The position numbers and the translations under genes are program-made. DNA of 64,000 nt from Echinococcus granulosus (Eukaryota > Platyhelminthes > Cestoda > Cyclophyllidea > Taeniidae), in assembly GCF_000524195.1 (NCBI RefSeq), contig NW_020170411.1:91316-155315 (forward strand), written 5' to 3'. Under the pieces are notes generated by a model. The model saw nothing but the letters and a program-made list of their open reading frames with translations. It did no database searches and had not been told where the DNA came from. The stretch's first letter is position 1, and each line of letters starts with the position of its first letter. This document shows positions 15,325-27,887 of this stretch, piece after piece.

Positions 15325-18300
15325 ATGCTGGCAATGGCTATCAAAACTCGACTGGCATACTACGTTTTCCTCACGTTGTTTTGCGTAAGTTCGTACAGTC
15401 CACAGATTTTTTATCACTTTATCAGTATTTTATGCTGTTTAAACTGGTAGTTAAATAGAATTTAAAGCATGTGATAGGACCATGCGCATTCATGTACAAG
15501 CCGACAGGATTTAAATTGCTAATGCACCATAGCTAGCCGGCTTTGGGAGTGCCACTAGCATTAGGGTTTTTCCTCCTTAAGGTACTGCCATGCTACCAAC
15601 TATGGGTCTTGAAGGAAGGTACAATGTTAGGAATGGGTAGAACTCCCGACTAACTTAAAGCAAAATGAATAATTGGGCTATTTTTCTTGGTTATTTTCGC
15701 CTGAAAGAAAACAGGGCGAGTGCGATGTTTGTGTGTGCATGTGTGCGTGTGTTAGAAATGACCGTTCAGTGATATCTGAACATCTGGCATTTCGTGAAGA
15801 AAACTATTTTGACAAGCGAAAGACTGATTGATTTGCTATGCGTGTTTGTTGGATTGCACTTATGCACGAGTTTGTGTTTCCACAGTCCTCTTAACACATG
15901 CTTAATTGTTCACGTTTCAATGTACGCATCTAAATTAAATACTTGGATTCGGCACTAACAAATACTGGGTTATACGTCCCCAAGAGCTGAAATTTGGCCG
16001 TAACAAGCAATGAAAGGTTTAATTAGGCAATGTAATCAGTTGGAGGATTCTGCCCTGCTTCTCGTCCTTCTAGTGGATTGTGAGTTAAAGGGAAATAAGA
16101 GCAATCAAGTTCCCGCAGTGTGAATGAGATACGGCAACATGATTCAGACTTTCAGATACTCGGATTTGGCTACTAGCTGTTGGCAAAACATTACTAACAA
16201 ATTGACGCCCCACATTGAAATCGGCATTCTTTCGCTTTATTTGGCATAAAATAAAACAGAATTAGCAGATACAATTCATTTATGGAAATCTTTGCAATTA
16301 GTTTCTTTGTTTTGATGGACTTCGGTCTGGAATAACTTCGTGGAAGCCTTAGCCTTTAATTCACTAGATCTTTCCAAAAATGTTTCAAACAAAGGCCATA
16401 TCAATATTTAGAACACTATGGATGCTTATTTGATGGTCTATCTTTGCCACTAGATTGAAGTGACATTTAAAAGTCGGATTCATTCATTAGCTAGGAAATA
16501 GCAGATCTATGTCATAAGTATTCTTTGACAGGAATTAGCCTACAGAGAAGTCCAGGCCTTACAACAAGATATGATTGCTTGTACAACTTACTTGAGATGC
16601 AGTAAGTGCTTACCTAAGCCTTGTCATTAAAAAGTTCCACCATAACCATCTTGTATTCTTTGAGAAAGGCCGGGATCATCTTGGAACAACAATAGCCACC
16701 TGAATAAATTGTCAGAACAGTTGCCGAAACTCTTGCATCTTTTGATAATGTTGATGCACAGCAAATACTCACATGTCAAGTTCAATTTTCTAAGTTTATT
16801 ACCAGTAAATTCTTGAAATCCGATGTATTTATAGGCAAAAAAAACTACGGTTTTCCCCTTGAAAGTGCGCTTATTCCCTCTTCTTTGGCAATTGAATATG
16901 AGGCCCTGATGGGAGCTGGCCAATTACGAATCCTTCATCCACTTAGCATTCCACTTTCATAGAATCAACACAGATAAATGCAATCCAAAAGTTCACTCTT
17001 CCTTAATCACATGTTGAATAAAATGAAATGAGGTGTTGAAAGAGCAGTGAAGTAAGTAAGTCATGTCAAGTGGCTTAGAACAAAAAAGGTAAATTAACGT
17101 TTAGGTTAACAGTAATGTGACTGGCTAATTTCATCCTTTAAAGGTGTGAAGGAATATCAATCACAAAACGTGACAGAATCCTTTTATGCCATTTGTTACG
17201 TGTCAACTGCATTTCTTGTGGATGAAAAATTGCCGTGGATTCAAAACTAGTCTGGATTGCTACTGTAGCCCCCAGCAATTGTTACCGATTGAATAGATGA
17301 TACGATAAAGTTTAAAGTCTATAGTCAATGAGTAATAACTTTAAGTCCGGCAGTTTTTATACTGGATGTTTTTAACTAGTCTTTGTGGCAATTTGTATCC
17401 CTGTAGAATAGCTGAAAATACCTGCTTGTCAGGTGTCATAAACTGCTGCAATTTTATGTGGTATTTCGTCAAAATATATTTGATTGTAATGTGCATTCCA
17501 AACCGAATAAATACTCTCATTTTATTCATTTATAAAGACGAAAATTAGTAAAGTATCCAAATATAGTAAAATTCACTACAACATGGCTGTTAACGAGCAA
17601 CAACATTCGGGGACTTCCAAATCAACAGAAAATATCTAGAATGATTGCATTAAAGATAGGACATATTAATTCACTGCAACCTCTTTTCCTTTGGACTTTA
17701 ACCTCAACTCTCTGCCTTAGCCCTACTTTTGAAGTGCCGCCTTCAAAAAACCTATTGTATTTCCTCTCTTTTAATAATGACTTCACCAACCATTTATGCA
17801 TTACTATAGGCAACATGGGATATTATAATAGTTAAATCTCAAAAAGATTTCATTTTATTAATAATCAACACTGCATAGACTTTTTAAAAAAACGGTGAAC
17901 ATTAAATTTTACAATGTCGCCTTTGCCTAACCGTGCAGTGGCTGCTAGTGGTGATTGACGGGAACAAAGTGCCATCACTCAAACGCCGTTTCCGCTGCCG
18001 TCCTTTTCCCCCCATTAATTACATGATGTGCGGTTGCAGGCTCGGCTTACCGACACCTAACGCATTGTTGTGCCAAAGATTCACACGAAGTGTATTTGCC
18101 TATCAAAAAAATGCTCCCCTTCGTTTCCTCCCTTCACTTCTTATTCTTCAATAATTGTAACCAGAAAAACCCTTCGCTGCGATGTTTCAGACCCTTGTGG
18201 CGGGAGGTGGCATATTCGAAATTCGTGTTGAAAGATTTCAACTGGACGAGAACTTCCCAGCTGCCAAATGCTGCCCTCAGGATGACGATGAAGATGCTGA

Positions 18301-21198
18301 CAGGTCCTTCACCGCCTGTCTTGCCAAATGCCAATTCCTCGTTCGGGTATGTTCTGCAATTAGTACACTTTTTGAGTAAATTAATGAAAACTAAGGCATT
18401 TGTCGTAGCCCAAGAAGCTCTTACAAGCTGTCGATTAAGCGACTTATGTTCGAGTTCCTGTTCTTTAGGTTTGTCTGGACAAATATCAGACCGTCTGGAA
18501 TGCTAACAGGCAACCTGAATGCCCATTAGGGAGTAAAGTCGCTCCACTTCCGTTAGCACAGCTGAAGAAGCCACTGGTCAACATCAGTTTTCCTGTTCTA
18601 ACAACGTGGAGGGTAATTTGCTGTTGGTGGCTAAATTTTGCACTAAAATACCCTCTTAATAACCATATTTTTTATTTTTAGGAAAATTTTACACTAATAC
18701 TGGATATTCTCCATGGCACCGGTGAAACAAGTAGGGATTAATCCCGTTTGACTTCTTTTTGAAGTATAAATCATTTTGGCAATCGTTTTATGTTTTGATG
18801 CATAGATCCACCAAAATTGCTCTTCCGACTACCCTCAAATGAAGTCAACTTTACTTCGCACCACCACTGGAAAGTGAAATCATTCGGGAGTCGCTCACCG
18901 CTTGCATACGGAAAACCACACTCTCAAATGGCGCCCACACAACGTGGAATCGGGCTCAGCGTTCTCACGACGTTCACTTTCAAATGTTCACCCGGATTCT
19001 CTGGCCCACTGTGTGAAAATAAGTGCGATCCAGAAGACAGCCAATTAGAATCTGCTGATTGCGAATCGGATGAGACAAGGTGTCCCCAAGGCTACAAGGG
19101 TCAACGCTGTGACATACGTAAGGACAGTTAGCTCAACGATACCAGTAATTTCATAATTCCTAACCTAGGTCCATTCAACTTTATGAAACGCTAGTCTAGG
19201 AATCGTGAGCTTTTACTCTAAATTCACTTTCGCCCTTTGCAGCGATTTGTACCAAAGGATGTCAAAATGGTGATTGCGTTGACCCTGATACTTGCAGGTG
19301 AGCAATAGTAAACTTACATGCTCCCCTTACTTTCAAGACTTTCTTGCGTGAAAACTTACGTGACCTATTACTGAAACAAAAATGGGAAAAAAGGCATCGA
19401 TTTATTATTTGGCATAAATCCTCATATCGAAACATATTTGGTTATGGTGCAACTCTTCATGAATTCCTAATACTGCTCCCAATTTATTTAGATGCCATCA
19501 GGGTTGGACGGGAGAAGACTGTAGCGTCTGTCAAGTCTATCCAGGTTGCAAACACGGTTCATGCTCCTTCGACCCGAAGAAAAATCGCCAGCTTCCCTTC
19601 ACGTGCTTCTGCGAGGATGGTTGGGGTGGAATGCTTTGTGATATAGGTAAACCAACTATATCAGCCACATTCGATGCCTCCCTTTCATTGGTTGATAAAA
19701 AGTGCACTACTTAGATTCCATGTTTACTTTCGCAGATCTTCAATTCTGTCAGAATAATAAGGGAGTTTGCAAGAACAATGGGAAATGTGAAAATGTCAGA
19801 AGCCCCAGTGGTCAGCCCTACCGTTGCATCTGCCTGCCCGGTTTCCGAGGTGACCACTGTGAGATGATGCAACTCGACTGTCTCAGCCATGGCTGCCGCA
19901 ACGGTGGCCAGTGTACCCAGCACATGGATGGACAGGTGGACGATTTATATTCAAAATATTTGTACTCAAATGCAAACAGTAGGCTAAATCTCTTCATAAT
20001 TATTGCAGACCCGATGCATTTGCCCAAAGGGTTACTATGGCAATTTGTGCGAATTCAATCAGACAGTTTGCTCAGAGCATCCCTGTCAAGCCGCCAATTC
20101 AGTTTGCCATCCATTATCCCGACCGAAAAATGGGCGACAGTTCTACTGTGCGTGCCCACCCGGCTATACTGGAGAGAATTGCGAAATCAACGTTGATGAC
20201 TGTGCATCAGAGCCCTGCCGAAATGGTAAGTGCTACCTCCTGAGTATAGTTTGAGTTAATTTCACTCATATCAAAGTGTCAAAACGCCATCTTTTGAATG
20301 ATTTATTATAGGAGCATTTTGTGAAGATCTTATCAGCAGTTACCGATGCATCTGCCCGTCTGGTTTCTCCGGGATTTGGTGCGAAAATCGTGAAGTTGAA
20401 TGTCCTCCAAACACTTGCTCGAAGGGCTCTACATGCTACAAAACTAAAGACGGCACTTTTAAGTGTTCTCCCATAAGTGAGACTAACTTCCAAAAATATC
20501 AAAGTTATTCGACTGCCAACACTACCTTGTTAACCTCCGCAGAGCCTTTAACCTCGGATAAGGGCAGTATTGTCATGGTTCATTTGCAGCCCTCCTTCCT
20601 CAGTCTTACAATTGGCATTCCCGTTGCTGTCGCACTCTCCGGTCTTGTCCTAGCCATCGCCGTATGTCTCTTCATGGCAGCCTGCCTATGGAGACGTGAA
20701 AAGACTCAATCAAAAAGAAAGCCACCCCCGCAAAACTTTTCCCCTAAATTTCAACTAGAAGAAGACATGAACGGCTATGCCTCGGAAACTTCTACCGTTT
20801 GGTCGGCCTACGAACCACTCAATTCACTGCGCTCTGATGAGACCACATTACCCAAGCTTTCCCTTTACCCAAAACTCAAAGGAGAGGACAAGATAAAACA
20901 CTTAGAACCCTCATTGTACCACCAACAGCGGTACTGTGAAGCGCCGTCGAATCGTCCCTTCTCAACTGTCCTTTCTTCTACGTCTACTTATGAAACACCC
21001 TGCAGCTATGAGGACACCAGTGTACCCACACTACCTCCACGGCCCTCGAGGATCGGTTCAATCATCGCCTATCCACCCACCTTCCTCCGACCCATCCTCT
21101 ACCCCTTTGCTCCGCAGGCAACATTTCCCGGTCAGCGTTTCACCAAATCGCCAACTGATTTGGCCTATACCACGCTCACTGAAGATAATAAAAGGTAA
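15325..21198 (+). CDS. Delta-like Notch ligand (DSL/EGF transmembrane protein)
   Basis: Membrane-bound ligand of the Delta/Serrate family, expected to signal to Notch on neighbouring cells. Ten exons: 15325-15384, 18191-18346, 18469-18612, 18682-18730, 18806-19117, 19243-19297, 19492-19646, 19736-19935, 20009-20225, 20312-21198. All phases agree, giving 744 residues. Residues 1-20 form a signal peptide. Residues 21-135 are an MNNL-type N-terminal domain (GGIFEIRVERF, paired CC). The DSL domain has its six cysteines at 197, 206, 210, 222, 229 and 238, spaced almost as in Drosophila Delta, although the usual YYG after the first cysteine is replaced by SPGF. Six EGF repeats and a partial seventh follow. 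A single transmembrane helix lies at about 548-574, before a roughly 165-residue cytoplasmic tail without recognised domains. The first intron is 2.8 kb. A possible alternative last exon is described in the findings. Confidence 0.93.
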
Positions 21199-22949
21199 AC
21201 GTAAGCCAGCAACTTTTTTTGAATGAGAAAAACAGTTGTGCTTTTAGTATACCACCCAATGTTCAAGCAGTAGATTTTTGCCGAACCCTTGTCTGCGACT
21301 AAAAATGTGGATGCTAAAACATGTTTGGACAAAAAAAATTAAACAACTAATAGAGACCACTGGATAGTTCTTCGCAGCAAAATTTATATCATTTGGTTAA
21401 CTGTAGAATGACTCCGTGAAAATAAGTTTATTTGCAAAATTAAAGAGGATGTTTGTTTTATAAGCAGACACAAAGACACAATTGTATACGCAATAATAAG
21501 ACCCTCCGATGTGGTACAGAGTCTCTATCCCAATGTTCCAAAAAGGAAGCAAACTTTCATACGCAGCAGCAGTGGTAGTGGCGACGGCGGATACAGGGAG
21601 TCCGAGGTATGTCGACCCAAGGTACTTTCACAGCTTGCACTGATCGAGACCAAGGTTGTCAGTGGTCACCGGAGTAGTAGCAGCAGCGGCAGTAGTAGTT
21701 GCAGGGAACAAAAAGTAGACACTTCGACCTCCACCCGAATTTAATCCCTCTGTACACACACTATGGCTTAACTGTCCTCGCATTAGCACCTATGACCCAC
21801 TCATAACCAGAGGATGAGTGAGGATTCAGCGTCGTCACTCGCATTTATATTTCAATCGAAGGAAGCGATCGTTGAATGCTTCGCCTCTCCTCCTATTGCT
21901 GGGTCAAGGCTAGCCCACTCACCAGACTTGCCTTTTGCGACTACCGATAGCCTCCTACTAGAGTCGCTCCTGCCCCTGTTTTATTCCCCTTCGCCATCCC
22001 CACCCCTCACATCAACGCACAGCCCGAAAGATAAAGAGACCAAGAAACACACTAGTGCCTTCATCTGTTCCATTAACTTGTATGATTTGAAGAATCACCC
22101 GGATTTGTGTATTTAAAAATTCACCTAAAATTATGTATTACTGATGAAAGCCAATTCGTCTTTTCTTGATTACCATGACTAAAGTAGTTAGGTTGATGAT
22201 GTCCAGCTTCCTTTCAGCCACTCCAGCCATCAATATACCAATTACCAAATGCCCATGATGCATTTAAAGGGCTCATAACATGCAGACTGTAGAGAAAATA
22301 TCTGTCTAGTTTTGTAGGCGGAGTTAGTGGAAACTGGTGCCACGAAATCCAGCAGTGTTTTATGCGCAAATGTCTTCCTTTGTAGTTAACTTTTATCAAC
22401 ATAATTCGTTGCAACGGTGGAGCGTAAAGCGTTTTTTAGGTGGTAACAAAATTTACGAAACTTTCGGATAATAGGGATCATTCCATTAAGATTGTTTACT
22501 CCGAATGTCAGCATAATTAGGTGTTTTGCCTTAAATGAACTTTTCGTTGGGTGCATTATTACCACAGCAAAAAGACAGCTTTTGCCAAAAAGGTAGCTTA
22601 TAAGCAATTCTCCTAAGGTTTTCCTGCTTTGACAAAACTTAAGGTCACTTGTTTGCACTACTGAAAGTGGTTCCTCGGCCGTGATCAGTTTATTCTTAGC
22701 CAATCACACTAAAAGGTGGGTGAAGAGAGGCTCACTTACTATCATTCAATTTCACAGGTCGCGATATGCATCTGCATTCAATTTCCTATCGAATGTGGTG
22801 CTAACAGTGAGAGGTGCTTATTCTCGCAAAAAGATGCGAGATATTTTACGTCACTCTCTAACAGCGTTTGTAATTACTTAGCACTCACCGTCTGGTGGAA
22901 ATGACATCGATAAACGCTACTTTTAAATCAGTCAACAAGCTCTCTGTAT
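21199..22949. other. Delta 3' region and intergenic DNA
   Basis: This probably begins with the Delta 3' untranslated region. An AGC/AGT-rich stretch at about 21565-21700 gives a serine/glycine-rich open frame, and a GT donor-like site sits exactly at the Delta stop codon. A second open frame of 100 codons at 21814-22116 is rich in Ser/Pro and looks like untranslated sequence. I see nothing else recognisable before the FUT8 remnant. Confidence 0.4.
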
Positions 22950-24300
22950 TTCGCATGAGCTTTGGCACTTAGGTCGGGCAGCTAACGGTTCCGATCGCTT
23001 TCGTGATCAAAGACATGTTAATTCAGCCAAGGCCCCGTTTACAGTGATGGACCAGCTCACTAGCGAATTAGAACGGAGGTGTGTCCACCCAATTCACCTG
23101 GCTGAACTTCTGTAAGGTCAACAAAATCGGTTAGTAAACCCATCAAACCCTGACAGGGCCAAGTTTGTTGTAACTGAACTTCGGAACTGTAGTTTTGTGT
23201 GTCAAGTTCACCACATTGCTATGGCGTCCTAAGTAGCTTATACTTAGAATTGGCACCCTTTTTGCGAATGGCGATAATTTGTTCGACACATTCTATTCAG
23301 CTGGTTTTGGGCTTTGAAAACTCCTTAGGAGCCTCTACACCGCTTGGTTTCAGAAAAACCTTGGCAGAGGCCCTAAGTGATATTCGTGAATGCCTTTATG
23401 CTTGGTTTAGAGGTCATCTTATTCGCTAAATCCTTTATTTTAAGCCGACTGCTTTTTGGAAGACATGCGCCAATTTGATGAAAACCAAGACCAAACTATT
23501 CATCTGTGTCCATGTTCGTCCAACTGATAAGCTTCAAAGTGAGGCTGACTATCTTCCACTGTCGCAATATATGGAAAATGTCGAATGGGTCTATTAGTAG
23601 TTTGAAATTGAAGAGGATCTGTTGTCTGGTGATTGTCAGATTCAAAGAACTTTCATTTTGGCGTCTGATGATGCGGAAGTCTTCAAGGAGGCTAGAATTC
23701 CCTATTCAACCTGCGCTTTTATTGATAATTAAAACCGTGTGAAAAACTACTAGACGAGAAGCCTGATGACGGGTCTACAAAATATTACTTACGATATCTT
23801 CAGTCTGGTAAACTTCGACGATATTGTTTGCACATTGTCCTCCATCGTCCATCGCCTCGTCCATGGGCTGCCGTTAACTAGTTTGATGGGGCACGGTGGC
23901 AGAACTGTAGCGTTCAGAGACTCCCTGAAGACGAAAGAAGACACAATACTCGGGCAGAATAGGTATATTCAGCACGGAGAAGGTGTCTAGGCTATTGGCA
24001 TGGCCCAAAAGGGCCAGCCCACCCAGCGGGGTACAAGGGGGCTAATTCAAAGTACAAAAGTGGCGCCTCACCAATACCGAGGGATAAACCACCATCGTAT
24101 TACAGAACAACCCACGGGCGGTCTATCGACAGGATCTACACCATGAATGGCCAACACGAAGGTCATCGGATGTGCAACTGGAAGTAGTGCTAAAAAGATG
24201 TAATAGTGTCGAGGAGCCCTTGAATGGCTCTATCGATATAAACGATGGTAGAACCTTGTCCACCTAAGCGGAAAAACCTTTTATGGTTTCTTAATAAGTA
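22950..24300 (+). pseudogene. alpha-1,6-fucosyltransferase (FUT8) pseudogene, split by an LTR
   Basis: The living enzyme adds core alpha-1,6-fucose to N-glycans in the Golgi. Here several blocks align with it in order and without introns. They are: HELW (22954); a block with NPSNPDRAKFVV and CQVHHIAMA (about 23131-23230); LAEALSD with YAWFRGHLIR (about 23365-23426); CVHVRPTDK (donor-binding region; family form VGVHVRRTDK, with one Arg changed to Pro); LASDDAEVFKEA (family LATDDPSLLKEA); DIVCTLSS (family DFLVCTFSS); and, beyond the LTR, SIDRIYTMNGQ (family SLDDIYYFGGQ). The central reading frame carries stops at 23427, 23595, 23598 and 23730, the frame shifts once near 23230-23330, and a 199-bp LTR interrupts the 3' part. 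The lack of introns suggests a processed copy. It cannot encode an enzyme. The FUT8 assignment comes from remembered family motifs, not a search. Confidence 0.85.
23906..24104 (+). mobile_element. solo-LTR-like element, copy A (inside FUT8 pseudogene)
   Basis: A 199-bp element begins TGTAGCG and ends GTATTACA, so it has the TG...CA ends of long terminal repeats. It is flanked by direct GAAC repeats at 23902-23905 and 24105-24108, a 4-bp target-site duplication. Nearly the same sequence recurs inverted at 61144-61340. No internal retrotransposon genes lie next to it. I read it as a solo LTR or a remnant of a miniature LTR element (TRIM). Confidence 0.85.
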
Positions 24301-24999
24301 ATGCTTCTAAGAATTTCATACACCTACTCTGCTCCTCTTTTGGCATTGTAGTCCTTGTTTAGATTTCTTTTTGACATAATTTTAAAAATAAAACTCCTTT
24401 GAAGCTGTGTTTAGATCCAGTTAGTAAATTTTGCCCAAGATTCGTTGGTTTAGAGAGATACCTAAATGAAACTTGTTTGAGCAAAATGTTCTGAATCTGA
24501 AGGGACTTTGCATTCCTCTAAAATCGGGAAAGTATCCATATGTAGTCATAAAAAGAGGCCATTGTGAAATAAGTAACTGTTTAAGACAACTTGAACAGCA
24601 ACCGGAAATGCCTCAGTACACACCTCAAAGTCACTTGGGCTCTTTAGGAATTCTCATCCTCCAGCACTGACCAATTCGGGAGTGATAAAATGGCAAAGTG
24701 TGTGACTGCACAATGAAGCAATCAGAAAAGGCAGGGCAGGGCTGGTAAGAAATTGCAGCAGTGCTACCAACGCTACAATGTAGAAAATAAGTTGAGTAAA
24801 TACGAATCATTGGATGGGATGTTGGGTGTTACGCTGGGTACAGCATATCCTTTTCCATTCACCAATAGATTAACCATCGCTTTTTGTAAAAGAATTTCAA
24901 GGACACAAGCTGTTAATTGAGTGACCCCAACCTTTCCTGCCGCATGGATTCAAGAGGACTCTTGTGAACCTTTTAATTATATGCCTAACTAACAATGTT

Positions 25000-25640
25000 G
25001 AAAGTCGACCAATCCCGCGAAATGAAGGAATTATAAACATAATACAATTTCACACATTGCGAGAGCTTATGAGCGTAGGTTGGGATAAGTTTAAGTTTTA
25101 ACTGTGCTCGCCAAAATATTTGGCTTAAATCAAGATGCATTCCCTGCATCTCCTCTAGTGGAATCCCAAGATCGTCACACTTCAAGTAAACGAATGGGAC
25201 AGAAAAGAACGCGGTACAAAATAAATCCACTTTTTTGCTGATGAAAATGAAGAAATCGGTTGGCCAATCGACGGTCTTAAATGAGTCTTAAACCATTGCT
25301 TCAGTAGCATTACCTGAAAAAAGGAGGATCTGAAATTCACTGAAGTGAACCAAGCACCATAGACCAATCACTCTCCTGTCAATCTCGAAAACCCACTTTA
25401 AAGAAATTGTTACGTCTAACTCTGCTTGGCTGTTGGTTACCGGCATTGCTAGGATTCTTAACATGCAAGTAGTGGCGCCTTATAATCTTGCCAGCTTTGC
25501 CCTTAATGTCTTTAGCCACCTTAGGAAGAGAGACACGGTGGCTAGTATCCGGCTGGCTATGCGATGTTAAATTCGCGTCTTCTAAATGAATTCTACCTAA
25601 TGCACCTTTGGTTTGCTTTAAATCTTCAATCCTACCCCTC
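25000..25640 (-). pseudogene. possible decayed coding sequence, family not recognised
   Basis: On the minus strand the stretch reads as protein-like text across more than one frame, with stop codons. Examples are SLPKVAKDIKGKAGKIIRR (around 25500) and YLKCDDLGIPLEEMQG (around 25165). The mix of charged and hydrophobic residues looks more like former coding sequence than random AT-rich DNA. I could not match it to a family, and chance open frames cannot be excluded. Confidence 0.25.
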
Positions 25641-26411
25641 TCTCTGTAGCAGTTGGCATCTATTTCATTCTTGTCAAAGATTTTTAAAACCTATCGAACA
25701 TCAAAGCAACTCAGCTGCAAAAAATAAGTAACTAACTTCATGTCTATAATAAGGAATTTAGTACTGATCGGCAAGTATCATGGTGGCTGAACTTAAGCCA
25801 GGTATTGGCATTTATTTGCCACTAACATAATTTATTATGCATGAGAAGCTTTCACTGTGCTTAATCAAGTGGTAAATGAAGCCCATAAAGTGAGATTCTC
25901 AATGGCGATGAGGAGGAATCTGTCATTGATTGTGATAAGCCAGCATAGCCTGATCACATAATATAAATTATGATAAAAACCTGATTTTAAGCTTAACTGA
26001 AATAGGCTGAGTGAAGATGAATCATGATGGTTTTGTGCCTTGGAAAATAATGCAACGCATAAGTTTTTCCTCCTAATGCAGCCTTTCAAATGTCCAGCAC
26101 CGTTACAGTGAGGGCCTCTTTGGACTTTTATGGCCTAAAAGATCATGCTAGAGCATTCAAGGCTGCCCTAGAGCCATCATGAGCTCTGCAGGGGTACTTT
26201 CGTATTCTTAGTGATATTTCGTAGCGTATAATGTGAATATTCCGCAAATACTCAGAGTATTATAGTGAATCTGATTTTGACCCCACTTCGGAAATTGATG
26301 ACGTCTATACAGTCACATGATTTGTCCAACATGCCCTGCGCCACCCAAAATGCTTATTAAAACAAACGTCCATTTGATAACTAACATGCAGAAGGACTTG
26401 GAAGCCATAGA

Positions 26412-26600
26412 TGTAATACAACGGTTGTTTAACTCCCGGTTTCGGTGAAAAGCCACCTTTGACTTGACCATTGTACCACGCCAGGTGGGCTGGCCGTCAG
26501 ACCACGCCAGTAGCCTTAATACCCTCTGTATGTGGAAAATATGTATCTTGCCGGAGTATTATATCTTCTTCAATCTTCAGGAAAGTTTCGGGGCGCTACA
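26412..26600 (-). mobile_element. solo-LTR-like element, copy B (diverged)
   Basis: On the minus strand it begins TGTAGCGCCCCGA and ends GTATTACA, following copy A along its length but clearly diverged. TAGA repeats at 26408-26411 and 26602-26605 flank it, with one extra base between the element and the right-hand repeat. This is consistent with an old insertion making a 4-bp duplication. Confidence 0.75.
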
Positions 26601-27887
26601 ATAGAAGTGACTGGAGGGTCATGTAGTTAACCGGAAGTGCAAGATCTGAAGCCTATGGAAATGATACAGAAAATCTTGCAGTTATCGCAAGCCATTTTGT
26701 TCCAACACAACAAATACAAACGAGCGTAACTGATATATTTAGCAGTTTAAATTTGGAAATTACCTAAGTCTGCAGCATAAATAAAGTGTGAGTAGTAAAA
26801 TTATCAATAGCGACCATTAAACATATACTGAACCCGTTTGTCTAGCATCACATTGAACTCATCAGAAAATGATTAAAGGATCAGGACATAGTTCAAAAAA
26901 TGCATAAATATGCACGGATCTTATAACAGTGGAATATATGTATGATAGTTAAGTTAATTTAAGGGGAAAAGTAGGCATAAATGGGTGGTAAGCCCCCTAA
27001 TAAGTTTACAAAATACTGACGATTAGGAGGCTATAAATATTACTGTCCTTACAGTAAACAGTTTAGTGAAACTTATTAACGAGTTACATTTTGACCTTGC
27101 AGCTGAATTTAATGCACTGGGAGGAATGGGCGTGGTGTGTGCGCAACGCGGTAAGGTGCTCTCATTGGTCTCTCTTAGCGTGAGTCGTCCTTGTTCTTAT
27201 TGTGCTGCTCGCTTGTAAATAGTGTGGGCTTCTTGAGTTTCTTTTCCCGATTTTTCTCCTCAGTTATGAAATGTTTTCGCCTATAATACATAATTTGAAC
27301 TGATATAGTCTTGTTTTCGAAATGAATCTGCCCCATTTTCGTAATTTTTGGCTGGGTAGGTTGCTCATGTTAGTTTGGTCGAGTTGGTCCCAAATTATTT
27401 GTTTATCCTGGATCGTCATCTGGCATTTCAAATGTTAAGATGAATTTGACTTGTGTTTGAATAAACTGGAGTCTCTTCGATTGTCATTCCTCTTTTACAA
27501 GCTCCACGGATGCCCCACAAGTAATTCCAAGATTGGCTCCTAGTTTGTTCATGGAAGAACTTAAAAAAAATTGGATCGAGTGAGTTTAATGCCAATGTTG
27601 ATTTCTCTGACGATAAGGAGTTTGCCTCATAGATCATTTCGAATTCGTTAGAATAATGGATTTGTAGATGTGGTTTTGTACTTTCATTATCTTATTTGTT
27701 TCTGAAAATCGTATTGTTCATGAAGTGTAATTACTGATAGCATTTAAGCCAAAAATTTTTGTTTAAACCACATTAACTGCTGAGAACAGTATTTTTGCCG
27801 GTATAATTACTGATAAAAGTGTTACTCCCGTGGAAATTCTTTAAAAAAGTCTGAAACTACAGCAAACTGAACATTTTGCTGAAATTT

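Larger units (their letters stand above)
24301..27887. other. intergenic region between FUT8 remnant and endonuclease V
   Basis: Mostly AT-rich sequence without a convincing gene. It holds a second LTR-like copy (26412-26600) and a minus-strand stretch at 25000-25640 that reads as possible decayed coding sequence. I saw no RNA gene. Confidence 0.5.

Noticed and set aside
23906..24104. Hammerhead ribozyme in the LTR-like element
   Set aside because: CTGAAGA and GAAA are separated by one base, so helix II cannot form, and the GAAA core is not kept in copy B. Left only as a low-interest finding.
27301..27351. Upstream first exon for endonuclease V (MNLPHFRN then a donor)
   Set aside because: Its donor phase does not match the acceptor at 27936; joining them creates an immediate stop.
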